A stretch of 64,000 nt of DNA, from contig CAKSUQ010000009.1 of NCBI GenBank assembly GCA_934502625.1, forward strand, positions 1 through 64,000. The letters run 5' to 3'. Position numbers and translations under genes: made by a program. This DNA comes from an uncultured Gemmiger sp. GTDB lineage: Bacteria; Bacillota; Clostridia; Oscillospirales; Ruminococcaceae. Under the pieces are notes generated by a model that saw only the letters and a program-made list of their open reading frames with translations, made no database searches and was not told where the DNA came from. Below are positions 7,606 through 16,280 of the stretch, piece by piece (within the stretch, counting starts at the first letter, position 1; each line of letters starts with the position of its first letter).

Positions 7606-10011
7606 ATGCAGATTCGTGAAGTTTTTGACCGCAAGAGGTTTGTTTTTCTCGACGGCGGCATGGGTACGCAATTGCAGGTGCGCGGTCTGCAGCCGGGGCA
7701 GAAGCCGGAGCTGGCCGCACTGGAAATGCCCGACACGCTGACGGCGATCCACACGGACTATGCCAACGCAGGCGCGGACATCCTGCTGGCGAACACCTTC
7801 GGCGCAAACGCGAAGAAGCTCGCGGGCTGCGGCCACACGGTCGAGGAGGTCGTCGCGGCCTCCATCGCCTGTGCCCGCAAGGCCGCCGAGACCACCGGCG
7901 CGTGCGTCGCGCTGGACATCGGCCCCTTGGGCGAGCTGCTCGTCCCCGCAGGCACCCTGAGCTTTGAGGACGCCTACGCCGAGTTTGCGCAGGTCATCCG
8001 CACGGGTGCAGCGGCGGGCGCGGACCTCGTCTTTTTGGAGACGATGACCGATCTGTACGAGTTGAAAGCCGCCATCCTCGCCGCCAAAGAGAACTGCGAT
8101 CTGCCCGTTTTCACCTCGATGAGCTTCGAGAGCCGCGGCCGCACCTTCACGGGCTGCACCGTCGAAAGCTACGCCGTCACGGCAGCTGGCCTCGGCGCGG
8201 ACGCCGTGGGCATCAACTGCTCGCTGGGTCCCAAGGAGATCCTGCCCTTCGCGCAGCGGCTCTGCCGCAGTGTGCCCGCCGATGTGCCCGTCTTTGTCAA
8301 GCCGAACGCCGGTCTGCCCAACCCGGACGGCAGCTACAACCTCGACCCCGACGAGTTTGCCGCCGAGATGAAGGAGTACGCCGCAATCGGCGTCTCGATG
8401 GTGGGTGGCTGCTGCGGCACGACCCCCGCGTTCATCGCAAAGCTGCACGAGACGTTCAGCCCGCTGACCCCGGCTGACAAAATTCCTATCCGCCGCAGCT
8501 GCCTTTGCACGCCGGTGCGCTTTGTCGACGTGCAGGGCATCACCGTCGTGGGTGAGCGCATCAACCCCACCGGCAAAAAGCGTCTGCAGCAGGCGCTGCG
8601 CGACGGCGACAGTGCCTACCCCTGCACGCAGGCTGTGGCACAGGCCGAGGCGGGCGCGCAGGTGCTGGACGTCAACGCCGGCCTGCCCGGTATCGACGAG
8701 GCCGCGACGCTGGAACAGCTGGTGAAAGATCTGCAGGCCGTCACCGACCTGCCGCTGCAGCTCGATTCCTCCAACCCGGATGCGCTGTCCCGCGCACTGC
8801 GCATCTACAACGGCAAGCCCATCGTCAACTCGGTCAACGGCGAGCAGGAAACGCTGGATAAAATTCTGCCGCTCTGCCAAAAATACGGCGCGGCGGTCGT
8901 CGGCCTTGCCCTCGACGAGAATGGCATTCCCTCCAGCGCCGAGGGGCGCTTTGCGATCGCCAAGCGCATCGTTGCCGCCGCCAATGCCGCCGGTATCCCG
9001 AACGAGGATATTTACATCGACTGCCTGACCCTGACCGCCAGCGCCCAGCAGGCGGGCGCGGTGCAGACACTGGAAGCACTGAGCCGCTGCAAGCGGGAGT
9101 TGGGTGTGCGCACCGTGCTGGGCGTGTCGAACATCAGCTTCGGCCTGCCGTGCCGCGGCTACCTGAACACGACCTTCCTGACGATGGCGATGACGGCCGG
9201 GCTTGACCTTGCCATCATGAACCCCAACACGCCGGAGATGATGGCCGCCGTGCGCGCCTACCGCGTGCTGACCTCGCAGGATAAGCAGAGCACCGACTAT
9301 GTCGCCGCCTACGCCGACGTGCAGATCCAGACGACCCAGACGAGCAAATCCGCTGCCACCGTCGCCGAGGTCGGTGCCTCCGCACCGGGCGGGGACGCGC
9401 TGTTTGAGGCCGTGCGCCGCGGCCTGAAGGCCGAAGCCCGCGCCGCAGCGGACGCCGCCCTGACGATGCGCGAGCCGCTGGACGTCGTGAACACCTCGCT
9501 GATTCCCGCGCTGGACGTCGTCGGCGATGGGTTTGAGAAGGGAACCGTGTTCCTGCCGCAGCTTTTGCAGGCGGCCACCGCCGCTCAGGCCGCGTTCGAG
9601 GCCATCAAGGCGAAAATCGCCGCCAGCGGTCAGGCGCAGGGCAGCAAGGGCAAGATCGTCATTGCAACGGTCAAGGGCGATGTGCACGACATCGGCAAGA
9701 ATATCGTCCGCGTCATCCTCGAAAACTACGGCTACGACGTGCTCGACCTCGGCCGTGACGTGCCGCCGGAGCGCGTCGTCGAGGCTGTGCGCCAGACGGG
9801 TGCAAAGCTCGTTGGGCTGTCCGCCCTGATGACGACGACCGTGCCCAACATGCAAGCAACGATCGAAGCGCTGCACGCGGCCAATCTCGACTGCAAGGTC
9901 ATGGTGGGCGGCGCGGTGCTGACACCCGACTATGCCAAGGACATCGGTGCAGACTACTACTGCAAGGACGCCAAGGCCAGCGCCGACCTTGCCAAGCAGC
10001 TGCTGGGATAA
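7606..10011 (+). CDS. metH: B12-dependent methionine synthase lacking the activation domain
   Basis: An 801-residue enzyme that transfers a methyl group from 5-methyl-THF via cobalamin to homocysteine. Order of domains: homocysteine-binding barrel with zinc ligands Cys205, Cys269 and Cys270 (GGCCGT); pterin-binding barrel (ITVVGERINPTGKK); cobalamin cap; B12-binding Rossmann domain with DVHDIGKN, where His694 is the expected axial ligand. It stops after the B12 domain, about 400 residues short of E. coli MetH, and the missing reactivation domain is the preceding gene. A strong terminator follows. Confidence 0.95.
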   Translation: MQIREVFDRKRFVFLDGGMGTQLQVRGLQPGQKPELAALEMPDTLTAIHTDYANAGADILLANTFGANAKKLAGCGHTVEEVVAASIACARKAAETTGACVALDIGPLGELLVPAGTLSFEDAYAEFAQVIRTGAAAGADLVFLETMTDLYELKAAILAAKENCDLPVFTSMSFESRGRTFTGCTVESYAVTAAGLGADAVGINCSLGPKEILPFAQRLCRSVPADVPVFVKPNAGLPNPDGSYNLDPDEFAAEMKEYAAIGVSMVGGCCGTTPAFIAKLHETFSPLTPADKIPIRRSCLCTPVRFVDVQGITVVGERINPTGKKRLQQALRDGDSAYPCTQAVAQAEAGAQVLDVNAGLPGIDEAATLEQLVKDLQAVTDLPLQLDSSNPDALSRALRIYNGKPIVNSVNGEQETLDKILPLCQKYGAAVVGLALDENGIPSSAEGRFAIAKRIVAAANAAGIPNEDIYIDCLTLTASAQQAGAVQTLEALSRCKRELGVRTVLGVSNISFGLPCRGYLNTTFLTMAMTAGLDLAIMNPNTPEMMAAVRAYRVLTSQDKQSTDYVAAYADVQIQTTQTSKSAATVAEVGASAPGGDALFEAVRRGLKAEARAAADAALTMREPLDVVNTSLIPALDVVGDGFEKGTVFLPQLLQAATAAQAAFEAIKAKIAASGQAQGSKGKIVIATVKGDVHDIGKNIVRVILENYGYDVLDLGRDVPPERVVEAVRQTGAKLVGLSALMTTTVPNMQATIEALHAANLDCKVMVGGAVLTPDYAKDIGADYYCKDAKASADLAKQLLG

Positions 10012-10017
10012 TTTTCA

Positions 10018-10051
10018 AGCTGCGTTTCGTGATGAAACGCAGCTTTTTTTG
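10018..10051 (+). terminator. Intrinsic terminator after metH
   Basis: AGCTGCGTTTC-gtgat-GAAACGCAGCT is a perfect 11-bp stem followed by a run of T. Confidence 0.9.
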
Positions 10052-10090
10052 TTGGAATTGTAAAATCTTGTTCTTACCGACAAAGAGTCA

Positions 10091-10119
10091 TTGCAAAAGC
10101 ACATTATTCGCTGTATAAT
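10091..10119 (+). promoter_or_regulatory. Promoter of the dlt-like operon
   Basis: TTGCAA-17 bp-TATAAT lies about 60 bp upstream of the first gene (TTG start at 10181) and directly after the metH terminator. Confidence 0.75.
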
Positions 10120-10180
10120 AGTTATGTTTGTCATTTTAGGACATTTCCCTTGATTTGTCTGTTTTTAAGGAGCGCATCTT

Positions 10181-11488
10181 TTGAAGTGTACATCCAAAAT
10201 CGCAGCATTTATTGCGATTTTTCTTATTCTGAATTTGTTGCTCTGCGGATTCATGCCGCCGGACAACGGTTCCAGCGTCGACATGTGGCGCAGATACCAT
10301 CAAAAGGAATCTGTTGACATTGCTGTCATCGGTTCGTCGCTGGCCTCCTGCGCTTTGCCTGAGGAGGATCTGGCCGCCGCAACCGGGAAGACCGTTTCGC
10401 TGATGGCAACCAACGCCCAGAGCTGGGATATGTCGCAGATCGCACTGGAGACGCTGCTGCAGGAGCACACGCCGGAGCGAGTCATTCTTGTCATGGATCC
10501 CTCCAACATGACGTGCGACCCGTACCCCAAGGCGCAGAAGGCATTCCTCTACGCCGAGCTGCAGACCGCTGAGCCGAAAGACATCCCTGCGGAGTTTCTG
10601 CACTATGTGACCAGTTCAGGCAACTTCACGGGTGCCGACTCGCTGAACGCCTTTTTCCCGTGGCAGAGCGGCACATGGCCGGACAACTGGCTTGAAAAAA
10701 TCGGCCAAGAGGCTGCCAACGTCGGGGAACTTGTCTCGTCGCGCCTTAAGCACCGGCAGGACGACGGCGCGGAAAGCATTGTCGACTTCAATACCGTGGG
10801 CAACCAGAACACATGGAACTGGGTCGGGCATATCTTCAAGCAATCTGATATTGACGAATTGACCGCCATGCTGCAGCTGTGTCAGCAAAAAGGTGTGCCG
10901 CTGCTGCTTATTACTGCGCCCAGAACGACGCTGGATGTCATCAGCTACCAGACCTATTTTGACGATTACGCCTACTTTAAGCAGCTTTGTGCGCAGTACG
11001 GCGCGTCCTACTACGACTTCAACCTTGCAAAGCCTGTGCTGTTCGAGAGCGTCGAGCCGGACTATTTCGCCGACTATATTCATATGAGCCGCGCGGGCGG
11101 CCGCGCGTTCAGTCAAAGCATGGCGAAGTTTTTGGAGATGCTGGACGCGGGGCAGGAGGTGGACAGCCTCTTCAAAACGCCCGACGAATATCTGGCGGGT
11201 GTCGATTACATCACGAATGTGTACCTCACGCCGGAAATGCACGCGGACGAAAACAAGATCCTTTTGTTTGCCACGTCCTACCAAGGGCCTTCTGTTACGC
11301 CGGAGTATGAGTTCTGGGCAAAAAGTCCGCGCGATACGGAATACCAAAAAGTTTTGGATTATTCCGACCACACGTGGATCTCGTACCCCTTGACAGAGCG
11401 AGGCACTTATCAATTTCGCGTCAATGCGCGAGCAGTTGGGTCGGATACGGACTTTGACCGCTATTATGAATACTCTGTTGATTATTGA
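10181..11488 (+). CDS. Membrane-anchored SGNH-hydrolase-like protein (DltD-like role)
   Basis: First gene of the dlt-like operon; 435 residues from a TTG start chosen for its TAAGGAG at 8-bp spacing. An N-terminal membrane helix (about residues 6-24) precedes an extracellular SGNH-type domain with block I IAVIGSSLAS (nucleophile Ser in GSS) and block V DYIHMS (catalytic Asp and His). DltD-type SGNH proteins receive or hand over acyl groups outside the membrane. The last 100 residues look like a beta-sandwich (YQFRVNARA, YYEYSVDY), which is extra relative to DltD. A direct role in acyl transfer is inferred from the MBOAT gene 18 bp downstream. Confidence 0.7.
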   Translation: MKCTSKIAAFIAIFLILNLLLCGFMPPDNGSSVDMWRRYHQKESVDIAVIGSSLASCALPEEDLAAATGKTVSLMATNAQSWDMSQIALETLLQEHTPERVILVMDPSNMTCDPYPKAQKAFLYAELQTAEPKDIPAEFLHYVTSSGNFTGADSLNAFFPWQSGTWPDNWLEKIGQEAANVGELVSSRLKHRQDDGAESIVDFNTVGNQNTWNWVGHIFKQSDIDELTAMLQLCQQKGVPLLLITAPRTTLDVISYQTYFDDYAYFKQLCAQYGASYYDFNLAKPVLFESVEPDYFADYIHMSRAGGRAFSQSMAKFLEMLDAGQEVDSLFKTPDEYLAGVDYITNVYLTPEMHADENKILLFATSYQGPSVTPEYEFWAKSPRDTEYQKVLDYSDHTWISYPLTERGTYQFRVNARAVGSDTDFDRYYEYSVDY

Positions 11489-11506
11489 TTTATTGGATGG
11501 TGTAGC

Positions 11507-13084
11507 GTGGAACTTTACTCATTAAGTTTTGTCCTGCTGGTGGCGGTCGGCCTTGTGCTGTATTACACCGTGCTGCGCCGCTGCCAGTGGATCTGCCTGC
11601 TGGCGCTGAGCCTTGTATTTTTTGCCTGCAGCGGCGTGCAGGGGTTTGCCTTTCTGCTGTTCACGGCACTGACGGTCTGGGGCGGCGGGCTTTGGCTTGC
11701 CCATTTGGATGCCGACTGCGCCGTTCGCCGCAAAGCGCCCGGCATCACCAAGGATGAGAAAAAGACCGTCAAAACGCAGACTACCCGCCGAAAAAAGGGC
11801 GTCGTCGCGCTGCTGTTAATAGCCAACTTTCTTGTACTGGGTTATTTTAAGTACTGGTCTTACTTTGCCCGCATCTTTGCGGGGGCTTTGGCGGCTTCCG
11901 CGCCGTCCGCGCTGGGGCTTGTCTTGCCTTTGGGCATCAGCTTTTACACGTTTCAGGCTGTCGGGTATCTGATCGACTGCTACCGCGGCCGCCACCCGGC
12001 TGAAAAGAATTTCGCAAAATTTCTGCTGTTTATCGCTTTTTTCCCGCAGCTGATCCAAGGCCCCATCAACCGGTACGGTGCCATGGAGCCACAGTTCACC
12101 ACCGTACATACGTGGGAGTGGGAGCGCACAAAGCGCGCACTGTTTCTGCTTTTGTTCGGCGCAATGAAAAAGTACGCCATCTCCAACCTGACCGCCCCGA
12201 CCATCGCAGCCATCCTTGATACCAACGACCCGACGCTGGCCGGTTCCATGGCGTTGACGGCAATTTTGCTCTACTCCTTGCAGCAGTATGCAGATTTTTC
12301 CGGCGGTATTGATATGGTACTGGGCGTCGCGCAGCTATACGGCATCGAGATGATGCCCAACTTCCGCCAACCGTATTTTTCCACGTCACTGGGGGATTTC
12401 TGGCGGCGCTGGCACATTTCCCTCGGCGCGTGGATGCGCGATTATCTGTTCTATCCGTTCGCACTGACAAAACCCATGCAGGCTTTCGGCAAGTGGGCGA
12501 CAAAGCACGGCGGCAAGCATTTCGGCCGTGTGCTGCCCGCCGCCGTGGCAAACCTGCTTGTCTTCGCCGTCGTCGGCATCTGGCACGGCCCGCAAGCGCA
12601 CTATCTTGTCTGGGGTCTCTACAACGGCGCGGTCATTGCACTGGCTGATTTGCTGGAACCCGCCTTTAAAAAAATCAACACCTGCCTGCATGTTCCAACC
12701 GAGAGCAAGGGCTGGCATCTCTTTCGCATCCTGCGCACCTTTGTCATTGTCAATATAGGCTGGTACTTTGACCGCATGGGGCTTACGATGGGTGCCGCCT
12801 GCCTGCGCAATACGTTTGTAAATTTCCAGCCCGCAGCCTTCACTAAGCAAGCTCCCGCCATGTTCGCGGCTGTGGCCAATCCCGCGTGGGGCATCGTCGT
12901 TATCGCAACGGCGCTTGTCTTTGTGCACAGCGTTTTGTGCGAAGCAGGCCGCGACCCCTACACAGAAGTCCACCGCCTGCCGCTGCCGGTGCGCTGGGCA
13001 CTGTACTACCTTGCCATTTTCCTCGTACTCATCAGCTTTATCTGCGTGAATGAGACAAGCGGCTTTCTCTACGCCAACTTCTAA
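11507..13084 (+). CDS. MBOAT-family O-acyltransferase (DltB-like)
   Basis: A 525-residue polytopic protein beginning with GTG. It has the MBOAT signatures DFWRRWHISLGAWMRDYLFYP and the invariant His in VVGIWHG. DltB-type MBOATs move an acyl group from a cytosolic carrier to an acceptor outside the membrane. The linked ligase and carrier-protein genes make an aminoacyl donor likely here, unlike the second MBOAT at 58 kb, which has no carrier nearby. It lies 18 bp after the SGNH gene and 17 bp before the ligase. The acceptor polymer cannot be deduced. Confidence 0.88.
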   Translation: MELYSLSFVLLVAVGLVLYYTVLRRCQWICLLALSLVFFACSGVQGFAFLLFTALTVWGGGLWLAHLDADCAVRRKAPGITKDEKKTVKTQTTRRKKGVVALLLIANFLVLGYFKYWSYFARIFAGALAASAPSALGLVLPLGISFYTFQAVGYLIDCYRGRHPAEKNFAKFLLFIAFFPQLIQGPINRYGAMEPQFTTVHTWEWERTKRALFLLLFGAMKKYAISNLTAPTIAAILDTNDPTLAGSMALTAILLYSLQQYADFSGGIDMVLGVAQLYGIEMMPNFRQPYFSTSLGDFWRRWHISLGAWMRDYLFYPFALTKPMQAFGKWATKHGGKHFGRVLPAAVANLLVFAVVGIWHGPQAHYLVWGLYNGAVIALADLLEPAFKKINTCLHVPTESKGWHLFRILRTFVIVNIGWYFDRMGLTMGAACLRNTFVNFQPAAFTKQAPAMFAAVANPAWGIVVIATALVFVHSVLCEAGRDPYTEVHRLPLPVRWALYYLAIFLVLISFICVNETSGFLYANF

Positions 13085-13101
13085 ATCAGAAAGAGATTTG
13101 T

Positions 13102-14628
13102 ATGCAGACCAACATTCTGGACTGGCTTGAAGCCACATCTGCCCGTATCCCCGATGCTCCTGCTGTCGGAGATGAACATCAAGACTATACTTGGGCACAG
13201 TTGCAGGCCACTGCCCGCCGCGCGGGCAGCTTCACCGCCGCCAACACCGCGCCGCGTCGCCCTGTGGCGTTTTATCTGGAAAAATCCACCTCTGCTTTCG
13301 CCGCCATGCTGGGCGCTGTCTACGCGGGCTGCTGCTATTCGGTTTTGGACACCCGCCAGCCCGCAGCGCGCACAAAACAAGTGCTGTGCACGCTGAACCC
13401 CGCCTTCCTTGTCACCGATGCCGACCATGCGGAGGCTGCTGCGGCACTGGGATGTACGGGCAAAATTTTCCTGCTGGACGACCTTCTGGCCGCCAACGAA
13501 AACGCAGCGCTACTAGCTGCCCGGCGCGCACAGGCGGTGGATGTAGACCCGCTGTACATCAATTTCACCAGCGGCAGCACCGGCGTGCCCAAGGGTGTCA
13601 CGGTCAGCCACCGCTCGGTGCTGGACTTCATCCCGCAGTTTGCCAGTATTTTCGGCATGGGGGAAAGTGACATTCTCGGCAATCAGGCTCCGTTCGATTT
13701 CGACGTCTCGGTCAAAGACCTGTACACCGCGCTCTATACGGGTGCAAAGGTGCAGATCATTCCCCGCGCCTATTTCAGCCAGCCGACGAAGCTCATGGAC
13801 TATCTGGCCGACCACAAGGTCACAATTTTGGTCTGGGCGGTCAGCGCTATGTGCTTTGTCTCTATCATGAACGGCTTCGGTTACCGCGTACCGTCCGCTG
13901 TGCGACAGGTGCTGTTCAGCGGCGAAGTCATGCCCATCAAACATCTGCTGAAATGGAAAGCCGCCCTGCCGCAGGCGCGCTTCGTCAATCTTTACGGCCC
14001 GACAGAGATCACCTGCAACTGTACCTATTATATCCTGCCTGACCGCGATTTTGCCCTGGACGAAACACTGCCCATCGGCCGCGCCTTCCCGAACGAAAAG
14101 GTGTTCCTGCTGGACGAAAACGACCAGCTCGTTACTGCGCCCGACCAAGCGGGAGAGATCTGCGTTTCTGGCACGGCTCTGGCGCTGGGCTACTACGCCG
14201 ACCCTGCCCGCACGGCGCAGGCGTTCACCCAAAACCCTCTCAACCCCAGCTGGTATGAGCGCATCTACCGCACCGGCGACCTTGCCCGCTATGACGAGGC
14301 GGGGGAGCTGTACTATATTGGCCGCAAGGACTTTCAGATCAAGCACATGGGGCATCGCGTCGAGCTGGGCGAAATTGAAGCTGCGGCCATGCGCTGCGAC
14401 GAAGTCAGCCGCGCATGCTGCATTTTTGACGCCGAAAAGCAGCGCCTGCACCTGTTTTATACCGGCACCTGCGAAAAAGCCGCGCTGCTGGCTTTTTTGA
14501 AAACCGCCCTGCCGCCCTTCATGCAGCCGAACACAGCGCAGAACCTTGCCGAACTTCCGATAAACAAAAACGGCAAGATTGACCGCACGGCGCTGGCTGC
14601 CCTGACGAAAAAAGGAGCACGCAAATGA
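13102..14628 (+). CDS. Amino-acid adenylating ligase (DltA-like)
   Basis: This 508-residue ANL enzyme, the length of DltA, would adenylate an amino acid and load it on the carrier at 15810-16037. Motifs in order: A3 NFTSGSTGVPKG, A4 FDFDVSVKDLY, A5 NLYGPTE, A7 YRTGDLAR, A8 GRKDFQIKHMGHRVELGE, A10 NKNGKIDR. The Asp of FDVSV, which holds the alpha-amino group in this family, is kept. The position that is Cys in the DltA motif FCGE is Ser273 here (LFSGEVMP), in the pocket reported to select D-alanine. An amino-acid substrate is likely; D-alanine is not assured. The stop overlaps the next start (ATGA). Confidence 0.85.
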   Translation: MQTNILDWLEATSARIPDAPAVGDEHQDYTWAQLQATARRAGSFTAANTAPRRPVAFYLEKSTSAFAAMLGAVYAGCCYSVLDTRQPAARTKQVLCTLNPAFLVTDADHAEAAAALGCTGKIFLLDDLLAANENAALLAARRAQAVDVDPLYINFTSGSTGVPKGVTVSHRSVLDFIPQFASIFGMGESDILGNQAPFDFDVSVKDLYTALYTGAKVQIIPRAYFSQPTKLMDYLADHKVTILVWAVSAMCFVSIMNGFGYRVPSAVRQVLFSGEVMPIKHLLKWKAALPQARFVNLYGPTEITCNCTYYILPDRDFALDETLPIGRAFPNEKVFLLDENDQLVTAPDQAGEICVSGTALALGYYADPARTAQAFTQNPLNPSWYERIYRTGDLARYDEAGELYYIGRKDFQIKHMGHRVELGEIEAAAMRCDEVSRACCIFDAEKQRLHLFYTGTCEKAALLAFLKTALPPFMQPNTAQNLAELPINKNGKIDRTALAALTKKGARK

Positions 14629-15794
14629 CCGATGCCGCCTTACAAAAAATCGCCGCCATATACGGTACACCGACGTTCGTGTTTGATGCCGACGCCCTGC
14701 AAGCCCGCGTGCGCGCTATCCACGAAATCTTCGGCGACGCTATCACGCTTTGCTATTCCATCAAGGCAAACCCGTTTCTGCTGCCAGCCATGGCCGACGT
14801 CACCGCACGGCTGGAGGTGTGCAGCCCCGGCGAGCTTTCGATCTGCGAGAAGCTGCACGCCGCCGATGCCCGCGTTATCTATTCGGGTGTCAACAAGACC
14901 CCCGTCGATATCGCCCGCGCTGTGGCCGACGGGGTCGGCAGCTACACGGCGGAGTCCCTTCTGCAGGTACGCTACTTGCAAGATGCCGCCCACAGGGCGG
15001 GCAAACGTCTGCCCGTGCTGCTTCGTTTGAATGCGGGCAGCCAGTTCGGCATGTCGAAGGATGATTTGTTCACCGCCTTGGCAAACCGTGCCGAGACGCC
15101 AGACCTCGACTTCATCGGCATCCACTATTTTGTGGGCACCCAGCGCAAAAAGCTGACGAACCAGCAAAAAGAGCTGGCGATGCTGCGCGAGCTCTACGAC
15201 GAAATTGAGGCAAAATTCGGCCTGCGCCTGCCGGAGCTGGAATACGGCCCCGGCCTGCCGGTGTCGTATTTTGACGGCGACGACTTTACCGACACGCTCG
15301 CCCCCGCCAAGGCGCTGGTACCCGCCTTGCAGGATGCCGCCCGCTGGGCGCACCTGACCGTCGAAATGGGTCGTTTCTACACCGCCGAATGCGGGTACTA
15401 CCTGACGACCGCCATGGACTGCAAGGATCATGACGGCCAACACTACTGCATTGTGGACGGCGGCATGAACCACCTGAACTATCTCGGTCAGATTATGGGC
15501 ATGAAGCGCCCCCGCCTGCGCCACTTTGCTGCACAAGCAGGACAGATGCAGGACTGGACGCTCTGCGGCAGCCTATGCACCACCAACGATGTACTGGTGC
15601 GCAGTTTCCCGTTGACGGGGCTGCGCACCGGCGACCTGCTTGTATTTGAAAATGCAGGTGCCTATTCCGTCACCGAAGGACTGGGGCTTTTCCTCAGCCG
15701 CGACCTGCCCGGCATCGTCCTGTGGCAAAACGGCGCGCCGCAGCTTGTGCGCGGCCTGACGCCGACCTATCCCATCAACACGCCAAACTTATAA
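14625..15794 (+). CDS. Fold-type III PLP-dependent amino acid decarboxylase
   Basis: A 389-residue protein of the LysA/ODC group. It shows the PLP lysine in CYSIKANPF, IHYFVGTQ, a YGPGLPVSY phosphate-site loop, CGSLCTTND with the cross-subunit catalytic Cys, and ENAGAYS near the end. From memory of the family, HxxxGTQ and LCTxxD look more like decarboxylases acting on carrier-bound substrates (butirosin BtrK) than like lysine-pathway LysA (HIGSQ, CESGD). It sits between ligase and carrier, coupled by a 4-bp overlap, so it probably decarboxylates the amino acid attached to, or destined for, the carrier. Supply of lysine from diaminopimelate is an alternative. Confidence 0.8.
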   Translation: MTDAALQKIAAIYGTPTFVFDADALQARVRAIHEIFGDAITLCYSIKANPFLLPAMADVTARLEVCSPGELSICEKLHAADARVIYSGVNKTPVDIARAVADGVGSYTAESLLQVRYLQDAAHRAGKRLPVLLRLNAGSQFGMSKDDLFTALANRAETPDLDFIGIHYFVGTQRKKLTNQQKELAMLRELYDEIEAKFGLRLPELEYGPGLPVSYFDGDDFTDTLAPAKALVPALQDAARWAHLTVEMGRFYTAECGYYLTTAMDCKDHDGQHYCIVDGGMNHLNYLGQIMGMKRPRLRHFAAQAGQMQDWTLCGSLCTTNDVLVRSFPLTGLRTGDLLVFENAGAYSVTEGLGLFLSRDLPGIVLWQNGAPQLVRGLTPTYPINTPNL

Positions 15795-15809
15795 AAAGGA
15801 GACTTCATC

Positions 15810-16037
15810 ATGGAACGTTTACTGGAAATTTTGAGCGAGATCAAAGAGGACGTCGATTTTGCAAGCTGCACGACGCTGGTCGACGACGGCATCCTTGACT
15901 CTTTTGACATTCTGCAGATCATTGCTGCACTGAACGACGAATACGACATCTCGATCCCGGCCTCTGAAATCATGCCGCAGAACTTCAACAGCGCCGAAGC
16001 CCTGTACCAGATGGTGCAACGCCTGCAGGAAGATTGA
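15810..16037 (+). CDS. Acyl/aminoacyl carrier protein (DltC-like)
   Basis: A 75-residue acidic four-helix carrier. The phosphopantetheine attachment site is Ser31 in GILDSFDIL. Length and motif resemble DltC and stand-alone peptidyl carriers rather than fatty-acid AcpP (DSLD). It has a strong RBS (AAAAGGAG), follows the decarboxylase by 15 bp and ends the operon. The ffs promoter begins 10 bp after its stop, and I see no terminator between them. Confidence 0.88.
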   Translation: MERLLEILSEIKEDVDFASCTTLVDDGILDSFDILQIIAALNDEYDISIPASEIMPQNFNSAEALYQMVQRLQED

Positions 16038-16046
16038 TAGAAACGC

Positions 16047-16075
16047 TTGCATTTATCCCGAAGTTATTGTATAAT
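16047..16075 (+). promoter_or_regulatory. Promoter of the SRP RNA gene
   Basis: TTGCAT-17 bp-TATAAT, with predicted start near 16082 at the 5' end of the SRP RNA. Confidence 0.8.
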
Positions 16076-16081
16076 ACTGAA

Positions 16082-16257
16082 AGCGGACAGGGCTGAATTG
16101 CGCTGTTTCGCGTACAGATGCAGGTCCCGCGCGTGGGCAGCCTGTGAACCATGTCAGGCGGGGAACCGAGCAGCATTAAGCGGCGCTTGCCTAGTGCCGC
16201 GGTCAAGCCTGCATCTGTACGCAAAGCAGCGCAGCCGCGTGCTCTGCCCGCTGTTTT
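16082..16257 (+). ncRNA. ffs: Signal recognition particle RNA
   Basis: The Ffh-binding domain IV is evident at about 16152-16175: GTCAGG, a 3-bp stem closed by a GGAA tetraloop, then AGCAGC, which are the two sides of the conserved internal loops. Long flanking pairings (GCGTACAGATGCAGG with CCTGCATCTGTACGC; AGCGGACAGGGC with GCTCTGCCCGCT) make one extended hairpin of about 175 nt ending in a T run. The gene order ffs-dnaX-ybaB-recR is usual in Firmicutes. End points are estimated. Confidence 0.88.
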
Positions 16258-16280
16258 TGTATCCTTCAGGAGGTGAGCAG

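Noticed and set aside
7354..9876. 840-codon open frame antisense to metH
   Set aside because: High-G+C coding DNA gives long antisense frames. The plus-strand frame has all MetH motifs, and the antisense product is low-complexity Gly/Arg/His with no domains. The same applies to other long antisense frames, such as 28712-30055 and 30469-31899.
16047..16280. N-terminal extension of dnaX upstream of 16281
   Set aside because: It would translate the SRP RNA and its promoter. MYRALYRKWRP at 16281 is the canonical start with AGGAGG.
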